Shown here: piece after piece, positions 42,068 to 50,262 of the stretch
Numbering within the stretch: the first letter of the stretch is position 1
Layout of the letters: the number at the start of each line of letters is the position of its first letter
Origin: Fibrobacter sp.
Lineage (GTDB): Bacteria; Fibrobacterota; Fibrobacteria; Fibrobacterales; Fibrobacteraceae
Length of the DNA stretch: 64,000 nucleotides
Assembly (NCBI GenBank): GCA_024398815.1
Contig: JAKSIL010000004.1
Coordinates: forward strand, 53,663 to 117,662
Reading direction: 5' to 3'
Notes under the pieces: generated by a model
What the model was told of the DNA's origin: nothing
The model's input: the letters and a program-made list of their open reading frames with translations, nothing else
Database searches by the model: none
Made by a program: the position numbers and the translations under genes

Positions 42068-43141
42068 ATGGAATGGCCACGCAACATAAAGACATTAACG
42101 ACAGACGAGCTCAAAGCTTGGCTTAGGGACGTTAATGAAAAGCAGTACCGCGCGGACCAAATCCAGAAGTGGCTTTTCTGCCAACAGGTGCGCAGTTGGG
42201 ACGAAATGGTGAATGTCCCGCCCGCACTCCGCGAAAAACTCGCACAACAGTTCAGCCTACTCGCCCTCAAGGAAGACCAGCATCTGGTTTCCGTGGACGG
42301 CACCATCAAGTGGCTTTTCGAAACGCACGACGGGCACCATATCGAGACGGTGATGATTCCGGCGAACGGCCGCTATTCCGTCTGCGTCTCTACGCAGATC
42401 GGCTGCGCCCAGAACTGCGCCTTCTGCCGTACGGCCAAGATGGGCTTCACCCGCAACCTGGAAGCGGGCGAAATTCTCGAAGAAATTCTTTCCGTGAACT
42501 GGTACCTGAAGGACAACGGGCTCCTCGACGAAGAGGGGAAAATCGCCCAGGTCACGAACATCATCTTCATGGGGATGGGCGAACCTTTGAACAACCTGGA
42601 ACAGGTGCACCGCGTATGCTGCACGCTCCACAACCAGAAGTTGTTCAACATGGGTGCAAAGCGCATGACCGTGAGCACCTCGGGCGTCGTTCCGAAAATC
42701 AAGGAACTGGTGGACCGCAACACGCCGTGCTGCCTCGCCGTGAGCTTAAACAGCACGAACAACGAGTACCGCTCGTCCGTGATGCCCGTGAACAGGGTCT
42801 GGCCCATTGAAAAACTTTTAGACGCGGTCGATGAATACATCCGCCGCACCGACAACTACGTCACGTTCGAATTTGTACTGATTCAGGATATCACCTGCAC
42901 GCCAAAAGCAGCCAAGGAGCTGATTCGCATTTGCGCCCCGCGCCGCGTGAAAGTGAACGCAATCGTCTTAAACGATGGTGACGACCCGACGCTCCACGCT
43001 CCGACGCCCGAAGAAGTAGAAGACTTTCTCGCCGCTGTGCGAGCCGCCGAAATTCAAATAACGATCCGCAACCCTCGCGGTAGGGACATCCTCGCCGCCT
43101 GTGGACAGCTAGCGTACAAAAAAGAAGGTAAAACATGTTAA
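42068..43141 (+). CDS. rlmN: Dual-specificity RNA methyltransferase RlmN
   Basis: 357 residues. A radical SAM enzyme that makes 2-methyladenosine at 23S rRNA A2503 and tRNA A37. The cluster motif CAQNCAFC (CX3CX2C) is in STQIGCAQNCAFCRTAKMGF, with FMGMGEPLNN, VSTSGVVPKI and the two catalytic cysteine regions (the second near AACGQL at the C-terminus). The N-terminal helical domain (ELKAWLRDVNEKQYRADQIQKWLF) is present. The stop overlaps the start of the next gene by 7 nt. Confidence 0.95.
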   Translation: MEWPRNIKTLTTDELKAWLRDVNEKQYRADQIQKWLFCQQVRSWDEMVNVPPALREKLAQQFSLLALKEDQHLVSVDGTIKWLFETHDGHHIETVMIPANGRYSVCVSTQIGCAQNCAFCRTAKMGFTRNLEAGEILEEILSVNWYLKDNGLLDEEGKIAQVTNIIFMGMGEPLNNLEQVHRVCCTLHNQKLFNMGAKRMTVSTSGVVPKIKELVDRNTPCCLAVSLNSTNNEYRSSVMPVNRVWPIEKLLDAVDEYIRRTDNYVTFEFVLIQDITCTPKAAKELIRICAPRRVKVNAIVLNDGDDPTLHAPTPEEVEDFLAAVRAAEIQITIRNPRGRDILAACGQLAYKKEGKTC

Positions 43142-43755
43142 CGCAAAACCTACCAGAATTCTGGGACAATCTCTATGCCGACGGCAAGGATTACTGGAAT
43201 TTCAAAAAGGCGACACCTGCTCTGCTTGAATTTTTCAAGCACCCCTCGTGCCCTGCGACCGGCTCTGTATTGATTCCAGGCGCCGGCTTTGGTTACGATG
43301 CCGAGGCATGGGCCATGCGCGGACACGATGTACTCGCAGTTGATTTCGCCCCGACTGCAGTGGACGAACTGGACCACCTCAGCCGCAAGCACAAGAATTT
43401 ACGTTCCCTTGACCTCGACCTGTTCACGCTTTCCCCGAAAGACGCAAAGCGCGGTGGACAGCAGTTCGACATCATTTACGACTACGGCACGTTCTCGGCC
43501 ATCCATCCGGGTCGCCGCGACGAGTTCTTCGAAGTCTGCTACAAGATGCTCAAGGACGACGGTATTTTCGTATGCCTCATGTACCCGCTCATGAACGGGA
43601 AGACCTTGCAAGGTCCTCCGCACTGCACGAGCGAAGGCGAACTCATGGCCCGTCTGGACGGAGTGTTCGACATCGTCGAGCGCATCAAGCCGACGAGCAG
43701 CATTCCCGGCCGCGAAGGCAAGGAAGAGTTCTGGCTCATGAAGAAGGTCGTGTAA
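43135..43755 (+). CDS. SAM-dependent methyltransferase, TPMT/thiol-methyltransferase-like
   Basis: 206 residues. FWDNLYADGKDYWN and the nucleotide-binding loop VLIPGAGFGYDAEAWAMRGHDVLAVDFAPTAVDEL fit the TPMT (thiopurine S-methyltransferase-like) family, as do YDYGTFSAIHPGRRDEFF and the product-release motif near LMYPL. Family members methylate thiol or halide/metalloid substrates; the natural substrate here is unknown. It overlaps rlmN by 7 nt, so translational coupling is likely. Confidence 0.78.
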   Translation: MLTQNLPEFWDNLYADGKDYWNFKKATPALLEFFKHPSCPATGSVLIPGAGFGYDAEAWAMRGHDVLAVDFAPTAVDELDHLSRKHKNLRSLDLDLFTLSPKDAKRGGQQFDIIYDYGTFSAIHPGRRDEFFEVCYKMLKDDGIFVCLMYPLMNGKTLQGPPHCTSEGELMARLDGVFDIVERIKPTSSIPGREGKEEFWLMKKVV

Positions 43756-43817
43756 CAATTACTACTTAAAAAAAACAACGAGGACGGGTTTTTAAGTTCC
43801 AGATACCAAGTACAAAA

Positions 43818-43873
43818 AACTGATACCTGACTGTTGAAACCTGATACCTGACACCCGAAACCTGATACCTGAA
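43818..43873 (+). repeat. Tandem heptads upstream of the ychJ-like gene (ACCTGAT type)
   Basis: Eight 7-nt units in perfect register: AACTGAT, ACCTGAC, TGTTGAA, ACCTGAT, ACCTGAC, ACCCGAA, ACCTGAT, ACCTGAA, then AGG. They end 12 nt before the ATG at 43885, so the final AGG probably serves as the ribosome binding site. Weaker AGATACC/AAGTACA words extend it to about 43800. Confidence 0.75.
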
Positions 43874-43884
43874 AGGAATTTACC

Positions 43885-44382
43885 ATGGCTAAAGATTTAT
43901 GTCCCTGCGGAAGCGGTAAGGAATACTGCGAATGCTGCGAACCCATCATCAAGGGAACGGCCCTCGCCGCTTCTCCGGAAGCCTTGATGCGTTCCCGCTA
44001 CACCGCCTACGCGAAGCACGAAATCAAGTGGCTCAAGGATTCCCTCGAAGCTACCCAGCGCGACGACTTCGACGAACCGAGCGTTGACGCTTGGAGCCGC
44101 GAATCCGAATGGCTCGGCATCGAAATCAAGCAGACCAAGACCGAAGAAGAAAAGAACATCGGCTGGGTTGAATTCGTCGCCCGCTTCAAGCAAGGCAACA
44201 TCACCCGCAATCACCACGAGCTCGGTGAATTCCACAAGGTGGGCGGTGCATGGTTCTTCTACGATGGCCGCGCCGTGAAGCAGGAAACCGTGCGCCACGA
44301 AGGTCCGGTTGTCGGCCGTAACGACCCGTGCCCGTGCGGGAGCGGCAAGAAGTACAAAAAGTGCTGCGGCGCCAACAAGTAA
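43885..44382 (+). CDS. YchJ-family SEC-C motif protein
   Basis: 165 residues, bounded by two SEC-C zinc motifs: [13 protein letters not shown] at residues 6-18 and [13 protein letters not shown] near residues 151-163. The middle ([25 protein letters not shown]...[10 protein letters not shown]) is the YchJ/UPF0225 NTF2-like core. SEC-C motifs bind zinc and, in SecA, contact SecB. The role of YchJ proteins is not established. argC follows after 22 nt and may share the transcript. Confidence 0.88.
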   Translation: MAKDLCPCGSGKEYCECCEPIIKGTALAASPEALMRSRYTAYAKHEIKWLKDSLEATQRDDFDEPSVDAWSRESEWLGIEIKQTKTEEEKNIGWVEFVARFKQGNITRNHHELGEFHKVGGAWFFYDGRAVKQETVRHEGPVVGRNDPCPCGSGKKYKKCCGANK

Positions 44383-44404
44383 TTATTTTCCGAAGGAAAA
44401 GCAA

Positions 44405-45367
44405 ATGTTCAAGATTTTTGTAGATGGCGAAGCTGGTACGACTGGTCTCCAGATTCGTGAGCGCCTTGAAAAGCGTAACGATCTCGAAATTTTAAAGATT
44501 GACCCGGAACTCCGCAAGGACGTGAACGAACGCCAGAGACTCATCAACGAGTCCGACGTGACCTTCCTTTGCCTCCCGGATGCGGCCGCCGTCGAAAGCG
44601 CCGCCCTCTGCACGAATCCGAACACCTGCGTGATCGACGCCTCCACGGCCCACCGCACGAACCCCGCCTGGACTTACGGCATGCCGGAACTTTCCAAGGC
44701 GCAGCGTGAAGCCATCAGCAAGGCGAAGCGCATCGCGAACCCGGGCTGCCACGCTTCGGGCTTCATCCTCGGCGTGTACCCGCTCGTCGAAAGCGGAATC
44801 CTCCCGCGCACGGCAAATCTCGCCGCCTACAGCATCACGGGCTACAGCGGCGGCGGCAAGAAGCTCATCGCCGAATACGAAGACGCAGCCAACATGGCCC
44901 ACGCCGCCGGCGAATCCAAGGCCATCATGGCTCCGGCCCCGTACGCCCTCGCTCTCGCCCACAAGCACTTGCCCGAAATGAAGAAGATTTGCGGCCTCGA
45001 AAACACGCCGTTCTTCAACCCGGTCCTCGGCCCCTACTACAAGGGCATGGCCGTGACCGTCGCCATCTTCGCAAGCGAACTCACCAAGAAGGTCGGCCCC
45101 GAAGGCCTTACCGAAATCCTCACGAAGCACTACGAAGGTTCCCGTTTTGTGAAGGTGATGCCCTACGAAGCAGCCCCCGTGCTCTTCAACGGCCGCCTTG
45201 ACGCAACCGTCTGCAACGATACGAACAACGCCCGCATCCAGGTTTTCGGAAACGAGAACGTAATGCAGGTGACGACTATCATCGACAACCTCGGAAAGGG
45301 CGCCAGCGGCGCCGCTGTTCAGAACATGAACATCGCCCTCGGCCTCGACGAAGATATCAGCTTGTAA
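44405..45367 (+). CDS. argC: N-acetyl-gamma-glutamyl-phosphate reductase (short, type 2)
   Basis: 320 residues, the shorter AGPR type. It reduces N-acetylglutamyl phosphate to the semialdehyde in arginine synthesis with NADPH. The N-terminal nucleotide fold begins FVDGEAGTTGLQIRERL, and the catalytic cysteine is in NPGCHASGFILGVYPL. YSITGYSGGGK and HKHLPEM follow as in the family. The start at 44405 follows GAAGGAAAAG; an in-frame ATG at 44309 lies inside the ychJ-like gene. No other arg gene is in the window. Confidence 0.92.
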   Translation: MFKIFVDGEAGTTGLQIRERLEKRNDLEILKIDPELRKDVNERQRLINESDVTFLCLPDAAAVESAALCTNPNTCVIDASTAHRTNPAWTYGMPELSKAQREAISKAKRIANPGCHASGFILGVYPLVESGILPRTANLAAYSITGYSGGGKKLIAEYEDAANMAHAAGESKAIMAPAPYALALAHKHLPEMKKICGLENTPFFNPVLGPYYKGMAVTVAIFASELTKKVGPEGLTEILTKHYEGSRFVKVMPYEAAPVLFNGRLDATVCNDTNNARIQVFGNENVMQVTTIIDNLGKGASGAAVQNMNIALGLDEDISL

Positions 45368-45368
45368 A

Positions 45369-45579
45369 TAGTGATTAGTAAACAGTGGCTGGCAAACAGT
45401 TTTTTTCACCAATTATGAATTACGAAGTACGAATTACAAAATTTATAATCGCGGCTGCGCCGCCTTACATTTTTTCATAATTCATAACTCATAATTTATA
45501 ATTAAAAAGAACCACCAACCATCAACCACCAACCACTAACCACCAACCACTAACCACCAACCACTAACCACCAACCACT
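45369..45579 (+). repeat. Nested heptad palindrome upstream of obgE (AACCACT and AATTATG types)
   Basis: From outside to inside: AGTGATT, AGTAAAC, AGTGGCT (45369-45400); AATTATG, AATTACG, AAGTACG, AATTACA (45411-45438); the core GCGGC-TGC-GCCGC (45451-45463); CATAATT, CATAACT, CATAATT, TATAATT (45476-45503); and ten exact AACCACC/AACCACT/AACCATC units (45510-45579). Outer left units are inverse complements of the outer right type, inner left units of the inner right type. The array ends 7 nt before the obgE ATG and no normal Shine-Dalgarno is present there. Confidence 0.8.
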
Positions 45580-45586
45580 ATTCCCC

Positions 45587-46594
45587 ATGTTCCTAGACGA
45601 AAAATCCATTGAAGTACGCTCCGGCAAGGGTGGTGACGGCATCTGCAGCTTTCACCGTGAAAAGTTCGTTCCGCTCGGCGGCCCCGATGGCGGTGACGGC
45701 GGTCGTGGCGGTCACGTGATTCTTCAAGTGAACGAGCAGTATTCTACGCTTCTCGACATGGGCAACGCCCGCCTTTACAAGGCCGGCAACGGTCAGGCCG
45801 GCGGCGCCAAGCGCTGCACGGGAGCTTCCGCCGAAGACTTGATTGTAGGCGTCCCGCGCGGAACGATTGTCAAAGACGAACAGGGCCATATTCTTGCAGA
45901 CCTCACCGAAATCGGCCAAAAGTGGATTGCCGCCAAGGGCGGTCGCGGCGGCATGGGCAACCAGCATTTCGCAACGCCGAAAATCCAGGCGCCCCGCAAG
46001 TGCACGCCCGGCGAAAAGGGCGAAACCCGCGAACTCTTTTTGGAACTCAAGCTCATGGCAGACGTGGGCCTCGTCGGATTCCCGAACGCGGGCAAGTCGA
46101 GCCTCGTCAATAAAATTTCCAGCGGTCGCCCGAAGGTCGGCGACTACCCGTTCACCACTTTGGAACCGGTCCTCGGCATTGTCCAGATGAACGGCCACAG
46201 TTTCGTGGTGGCTGACATTCCGGGACTTTTGGAAGGCGCCAGCGAAGGCAAGGGTCTCGGTCACCAGTTCCTGAAGCACATCGAACGCACCCACACTTTG
46301 CTCTTTGTCATCGACGGTTTTGCCGAAAATGCCTATGAACAGTTCAAGATTTTGAAGGAAGAACTGAAGGCATTCCACCCGAAATTGGCAGAAAAGCCGT
46401 TCATTGTCGCGCTCAACAAGAACGATCTCGGCATTGAGGACGCCATCAAGGAATTCAAGAAGCACCGCCAAAAAGTGATTGTCACCTCGGCCCTCACAGG
46501 CGAAGGTTGCCTTGAACTGCAGCAGGCTCTCGACGAAGCCATCCCCCATGTACAGAAAAAAAAGACTGGTTGGACAAAAAAATCTCTCCCTTAG
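45587..46594 (+). CDS. obgE: GTPase Obg (CgtA)
   Basis: 335 residues. The glycine-rich Obg fold (1-158: VRSGKGGDGICSFHREKF, GGPDGGDGGRGGHVIL) precedes the GTPase domain with GFPNAGKSSLVN (P-loop), the switch region YPFTTLEPVLG, ADIPGLLEGASEGKGLGHQFLKHIERT (DxPG) and NKND. It acts in 50S ribosome assembly and stress response. The long C-terminal domain seen in some groups is absent. The heptad array replaces a normal leader. Confidence 0.96.
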   Translation: MFLDEKSIEVRSGKGGDGICSFHREKFVPLGGPDGGDGGRGGHVILQVNEQYSTLLDMGNARLYKAGNGQAGGAKRCTGASAEDLIVGVPRGTIVKDEQGHILADLTEIGQKWIAAKGGRGGMGNQHFATPKIQAPRKCTPGEKGETRELFLELKLMADVGLVGFPNAGKSSLVNKISSGRPKVGDYPFTTLEPVLGIVQMNGHSFVVADIPGLLEGASEGKGLGHQFLKHIERTHTLLFVIDGFAENAYEQFKILKEELKAFHPKLAEKPFIVALNKNDLGIEDAIKEFKKHRQKVIVTSALTGEGCLELQQALDEAIPHVQKKKTGWTKKSLP

Positions 46595-46662
46595 GCCATA
46601 TTTTATATATTTTATCATAAGTCATTGATTTTTATTGACTTACAATGGCCAAGGAGTGTAAA

Positions 46663-47004
46663 ATGTCAGACAAGGCGAACATCACTAAAAAGGATATCGT
46701 TGAAGAAATCTCCTTGCGTACTGGCCTTACCCAAACGGAGACCAAGACCATTGTGGAATGTTTTTTGGATTCCCTGATAAAAGGGCTTCTGCAGGGCAAC
46801 AACGTCGAAATCCGCGGTTTTGGGCGTTTCAAGCTAAAAGACCGCAAGGAACGCATCGCCAGGAATCCGCGTACAGGCGAAACCGTTACGATAAATGCAG
46901 GGACAAAGCCTGTTTTTGAAGCCAGCAAGGACTTGGTCAAGTCCCTTAACGACATTATATCCGCTGCCGAACTGGCCGTCGCCCCAACAACAAAAGATGA
47001 ATAA
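46663..47004 (+). CDS. HU/IHF-family DNA-binding protein
   Basis: 113 residues. The start at 46663 has AAGGAG seven nt upstream, better than the ATG at 46645. TKKDIVEEISLRTGLTQTETKTIVECFLDSL is the helical dimer part, GNNVEIRGFGRFKLKDRKERIARNPRTGE the DNA-binding arm with the intercalating NP motif (RNPRTGE). GFGRF and the sequence pattern are nearer to IHF than to HU. The 3' end overlaps smpB by 8 nt (ATGAATAA). Confidence 0.88.
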   Translation: MSDKANITKKDIVEEISLRTGLTQTETKTIVECFLDSLIKGLLQGNNVEIRGFGRFKLKDRKERIARNPRTGETVTINAGTKPVFEASKDLVKSLNDIISAAELAVAPTTKDE

Positions 47005-47467
47005 GAACGAACAGAACACGCCTGTCATCCAGAACCGCAAGGCGAACCACCTATACTTTGTAGACGAGACCTTCGAAGTGGGCATCATGCTCATCGGTTC
47101 CGAGGTCAAGTCCATCCGCGATGGCAAGTGCACCCTGGGCGAAGCCTGGGTCGACATCGACGAAGACAAGGACGAACTCTGGCTCATAGGGGCCCATATT
47201 GACGAATATCTTTTCGCCAACAGGTTCAACCACTTCCCCGCACGCAAAAGAAAGCTTTTGGCCCACGCCCATGAAATACAAAAGATGCGCAAGGCCAAGG
47301 AACTCAAGGGCTGCACCATCGTCCCCTTGAAACTCTACTTTAAAAAACGTATTGCTAAACTAGAAATTGGAATATGCCGAGGCAAGGATCAACGCGACAA
47401 GCGTCAGGATATCATAAACAGGGATGCCAAACTGGAAATTGCGCGCATAGCAAAGGCGCATCGCTAG
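46997..47467 (+). CDS. smpB: SsrA-binding protein SmpB
   Basis: 156 residues. It binds tmRNA and brings it to stalled ribosomes. Motifs NRKANHLYFVDETFEVGIMLIGSEVKSIRDGK, PARKRKLLAH and the basic tail GKDQRDKRQDIINRD that enters the mRNA channel are intact. The start at 46997 overlaps the HU-family stop codon. tmRNA itself was not found in the window. Confidence 0.95.
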   Translation: MNKNEQNTPVIQNRKANHLYFVDETFEVGIMLIGSEVKSIRDGKCTLGEAWVDIDEDKDELWLIGAHIDEYLFANRFNHFPARKRKLLAHAHEIQKMRKAKELKGCTIVPLKLYFKKRIAKLEIGICRGKDQRDKRQDIINRDAKLEIARIAKAHR

Positions 47468-48573
47468 TACTGGTTCTTTTGTTTGTCGTCGGCTGGGCGC
47501 TTTCCTTTGCCGACGTTACAGCTGTCGACGCAGAAGCGCTATCCAAGAGAGTCGGTGCTTCGTTCCACTGGTTCCCTGTGCAAAAGTCGTTCATTCTCGT
47601 CACAAAAAAAGATACAGTCAAATTCGCCGTCGGGATTCCGTTCGCATCCATCAACGGGAAATCCCTGGACCTCGCGGCAAGTCCCGCCCTGGAAGACGGA
47701 CATTTGTGGATTGCAGAAATTGACGCCAACAAGATTTTCGCAAATGTCCAAGCCCAGTCGTCTGCAAGCGCGGCACCCGTCAAAGCGACTTCCAGCAGTT
47801 CCTCGAAAGTCGCCGCCCCCGTTACAAAGCCGAAGAACGAAACCGCAGGCACCCGCGAAGTAAAGACCATCGTCATCGACCCGGGCCACGGCGGCAAGGA
47901 CACCGGCGCACAAGGCAAGAAGTCGAACGAAAAGGACATCGTCCTCTCCGTCTCAAAAATCCTCAAAAAAGAACTGGAAGCTGAAGGCTTCACCGTAAAG
48001 CTCACCCGCGACAAGGACGTTTTCATCGAACTCGGACAGCGCGCCAACCTCGCGAACCAATGGGACGGCGACCTGTTCATAAGCATCCACTGCAACGCCA
48101 TCGACGCCAGCGAAGAACGCAAAAAGCAAATCCAGGGCTACCACTTCTACGTACTGCGCGCCCCCGAAAGCGAAGAAGACAAGGCCATCGCTCGCCGCGA
48201 AAACAAGGTCGCAACTCTCTACGGAGAAAAGAACGCCAAAGAGGAACTCTCCCCGCTCGAATGGTTCAAGCTCGAAGCCCGCCTCGAAAAATACAAGCAG
48301 AACAGCTACATGTTCACCGAGGAACTTCTGAAGAGTTTCGAAAAAGGAAAAATCCGCAAACAGGCAAACGGCGTCGGCGGTGCAGGATTCATGGTTCTCG
48401 TCGGTGCGATGATGCCCGCCGTGCTCGTGGAACTGGGATTCATCAGCAACCCCGACGACGAGGCCTACATGATGACAAGCAAAGGCCAAAAAGAAATGGC
48501 CGAGCATCTTTCGAAAGCCGTCGCTAGCTACAAGGACGCCGTCCACAGCTACAGAGAAACTCTGGGACGATAG
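47374..48573 (+). CDS. N-acetylmuramoyl-L-alanine amidase (Amidase_3)
   Basis: Up to 399 residues. A zinc amidase that cleaves the MurNAc-L-Ala bond of peptidoglycan. The catalytic domain (about 165-395) has VIDPGHGGKDTGAQGKKSNEKDIVL (His and Glu zinc ligands), SIHCNAIDA (His) and VELGFISNPDDEAYM (catalytic Glu). The N-terminal part has a hydrophobic segment (LVLVLLFVVGWALSFA) and a beta-rich module like AMIN/Cu-amine-oxidase-N regions. A Ser/Ala/Lys linker joins them. The first ATG lies 94 bp inside smpB and gives an unusual long, Cys- and Gln-rich start before the signal; a CTG or TTG near 47470 may be the true start. Confidence 0.85.
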   Translation: MPRQGSTRQASGYHKQGCQTGNCAHSKGASLVLVLLFVVGWALSFADVTAVDAEALSKRVGASFHWFPVQKSFILVTKKDTVKFAVGIPFASINGKSLDLAASPALEDGHLWIAEIDANKIFANVQAQSSASAAPVKATSSSSSKVAAPVTKPKNETAGTREVKTIVIDPGHGGKDTGAQGKKSNEKDIVLSVSKILKKELEAEGFTVKLTRDKDVFIELGQRANLANQWDGDLFISIHCNAIDASEERKKQIQGYHFYVLRAPESEEDKAIARRENKVATLYGEKNAKEELSPLEWFKLEARLEKYKQNSYMFTEELLKSFEKGKIRKQANGVGGAGFMVLVGAMMPAVLVELGFISNPDDEAYMMTSKGQKEMAEHLSKAVASYKDAVHSYRETLGR

Positions 48574-48585
48574 GCGCCCATTTTC

Positions 48586-48755
48586 AGGCTCCAAGTTTCA
48601 GGCTCGAGGAGCGAGGATATTGGAGATTCTCCTATACAAAAAGGACCGCTGTTGCGGTCCTCTTTCTTTGCACCGGAGGTGCGACTATTTACTCAAAGCG
48701 AGTCTGTAAAGACGAGCGACCTCATGCCTCAAAGGCCGAAGGCCGACCTCATACC
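48586..48755. repeat. Heptad element in the amidase/yebC convergent gap
   Basis: Left units AGGCTCC, AAGTTTC, AGGCTCG, AGGAGCG, AGG (48586-48616) and right units ACCTCAT, GCCTCAA, AGGCCGA, AGGCCGA, CCTCATA, CC (48719-48755) are in register and roughly inverse. Between them lie the terminator and the palindrome GCACC-GGA-GGTGC (48670-48682). Confidence 0.6.
48638..48670. terminator. Bidirectional terminator between the amidase and yebC genes
   Basis: GGACCGC (48643-48649) and GCGGTCC (48654-48660) with a 4-nt loop. T-rich runs flank both sides (TCTTTCTTT on plus, TTTTTG on minus), so it can serve both convergent genes. Confidence 0.8.
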
Positions 48756-49502
48756 TTATTCAGCCGCGTCCATGTCTTCTTCGGCGATTTCGGCGTTGTG
48801 GTAAACGTCCTGGACGTCGTCGTGGTCTTCGAACTTGTCGATAAGCTTGAGGAGCTTGACGGCATCGTCGTGACCGAGCTTGACCGGGTCGTTTGCAACG
48901 TAGCTGAGTTCAGCACTCATCATTTCGATGCCAGCGCCTTCGAGAGCACGGGACACGGCGTCGAATGTTTCCGGAGAAGTGGAGATTTCATGAACACCGT
49001 CTTCGGTCGTCATGTCATCGGCACCGGCTTCGAGAACGAGGTCCATGACCTGGTCTTCCGGATACTTTTCAGCATCGACGACAATCACGCCCTTGTAAGT
49101 GAATGCCCAAGAGACGGAACCGGATTCGCCCATGGCGCCGTTGTTCTTGTTGAAGATGTTGCGGATTTCGGCAACGGTACGGACCTTGTTGTCGGTCATG
49201 CACTGCACCATGATGGCAATGCCGGCCGGCCCGCGGCCTTCGTACAACGGTTCCGTAACATCGGCACCGCCGTTGGCGCCAGTACCCTTGGCGATTGCAC
49301 TTTCGATGTTCTTGGTCGGCAAGCTCTGGCTCTTGGACTTGAGGATGGCAGCGCGGAGACGCGGGTTGGCGTCGGGGTTGCCACCGCCGAGCTTAGCGGC
49401 AATGGAGATTTCCTTGATGAGTTTGTTCCAAGCCTTGGCGCGAGCGACGTCGGTTTTGGCTTTCTTGCGTTTGGTGGTGGCCCATTTGGAGTGACCGGAC
49501 AT
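48756..49502 (-). CDS. yebC: YebC/PmpR-family protein
   Basis: 248 residues, full length. MSGHSKWATTKRKKAKTDVARAKAWNKLIKEI is the conserved N-terminus, followed by GGGNPDANPRLRAAI, KNIESAIAKGTG, YEGRGPAGIAIMVQCMTDNK and NNGAMGESGSVSW. The family was first described as transcription regulators and more recently as acting on ribosomes stalled at proline-rich sequences; which applies here is unknown. GAGG lies nine nt before the ATG. Confidence 0.93.
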   Translation of the reverse strand: MSGHSKWATTKRKKAKTDVARAKAWNKLIKEISIAAKLGGGNPDANPRLRAAILKSKSQSLPTKNIESAIAKGTGANGGADVTEPLYEGRGPAGIAIMVQCMTDNKVRTVAEIRNIFNKNNGAMGESGSVSWAFTYKGVIVVDAEKYPEDQVMDLVLEAGADDMTTEDGVHEISTSPETFDAVSRALEGAGIEMMSAELSYVANDPVKLGHDDAVKLLKLIDKFEDHDDVQDVYHNAEIAEEDMDAAE

Positions 49503-49547
49503 AGATTACCTCGAATATTCAGGTTTTCGATTTGTTGAAACTTTCAG

Positions 49548-50219
49548 TTATTTTTTCACCATGCGGCAACGCTTCTTTTCCTTGGGGGAAAGGCTAGGAT
49601 CGTCGCAGTTGTCGTCATTGGCGCGAAGGGACTTTTTCTTCTTTTTCTTCGGAGGTTCCTCTTCGCTAGGCTTTTTCGACTTTTGCATGGTCTTGAGCTT
49701 CTGCTTGTCGATAGGATTGGCAGAAGCCTTGGTGATGGCGGCATCGTACTTGCCGTTCCACACCTGTCCGACCAACGAACCGGATTCCAAGGCATCCTTC
49801 AAAATGCCCTGGGCCCATTCGTCATCTGCAGGCGGCAAAAGTTTGAACTTGAGGTTGCGGATGCTCATAGCGTCTTCATCGTAGTAGAGCATCATTTCAA
49901 AAAGACCCACATTGTATTCCACGCCGTCGGTACCGGTCGCCGTCTGCGGCAGGTAAGCCAGTACGGCATAGACTTCACCGTCGAACAAGGCATTGATCAA
50001 AAGTTCCGGATCTCCGGCAGGAGCGCGAACTTCGCCAATCGCATGGAATGCCCAAGGTGCAGCCTCGACCTTCAAGGAGAACTTGTGGTACCCCTTTTCG
50101 GCAGGTTTCAACTTGAGCAAGGCTCCCGAGAAGGCCTGGAAATTAGGCTTCACCGAACCTTCCTGTGCATAGCACACTACGGCAAAAGCCATAAGCAATG
50201 CAAGTATGATCTTTTTCAT
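49548..50219 (-). CDS. Secreted protein of unknown function with a Lys-rich tail
   Basis: 223 residues. The signal peptide MKKIILALLMAFAVVCYAQ is followed by about 140 residues of predicted beta and alpha segments (AFSGALLKLKPAEKGYHKFSLKVEAAP, VYAVLAYLPQTATGTDGVEYNVGLFEMMLYYD), with no family recognised. The tail is strongly basic (KKPSEEEPPKKKKKKS) and ends with a two-cysteine motif DDNCDDPSLSPKEKKRCRMVKK. GAGG lies upstream of the ATG. It sits in a minus-strand run with the phosphohexomutase and yebC genes. Confidence 0.65.
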   Translation of the reverse strand: MKKIILALLMAFAVVCYAQEGSVKPNFQAFSGALLKLKPAEKGYHKFSLKVEAAPWAFHAIGEVRAPAGDPELLINALFDGEVYAVLAYLPQTATGTDGVEYNVGLFEMMLYYDEDAMSIRNLKFKLLPPADDEWAQGILKDALESGSLVGQVWNGKYDAAITKASANPIDKQKLKTMQKSKKPSEEEPPKKKKKKSLRANDDNCDDPSLSPKEKKRCRMVKK

Positions 50220-50262
50220 TAAAACCTCATTCCTTTTTTAATACTTGAGTTTAATGTTGAAT

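Noticed and set aside
45510..45579. CRISPR or simple microsatellite
   Set aside because: The unit is 7 nt and slightly variable with inverse copies upstream, so neither a CRISPR repeat nor a plain slippage tract explains it.
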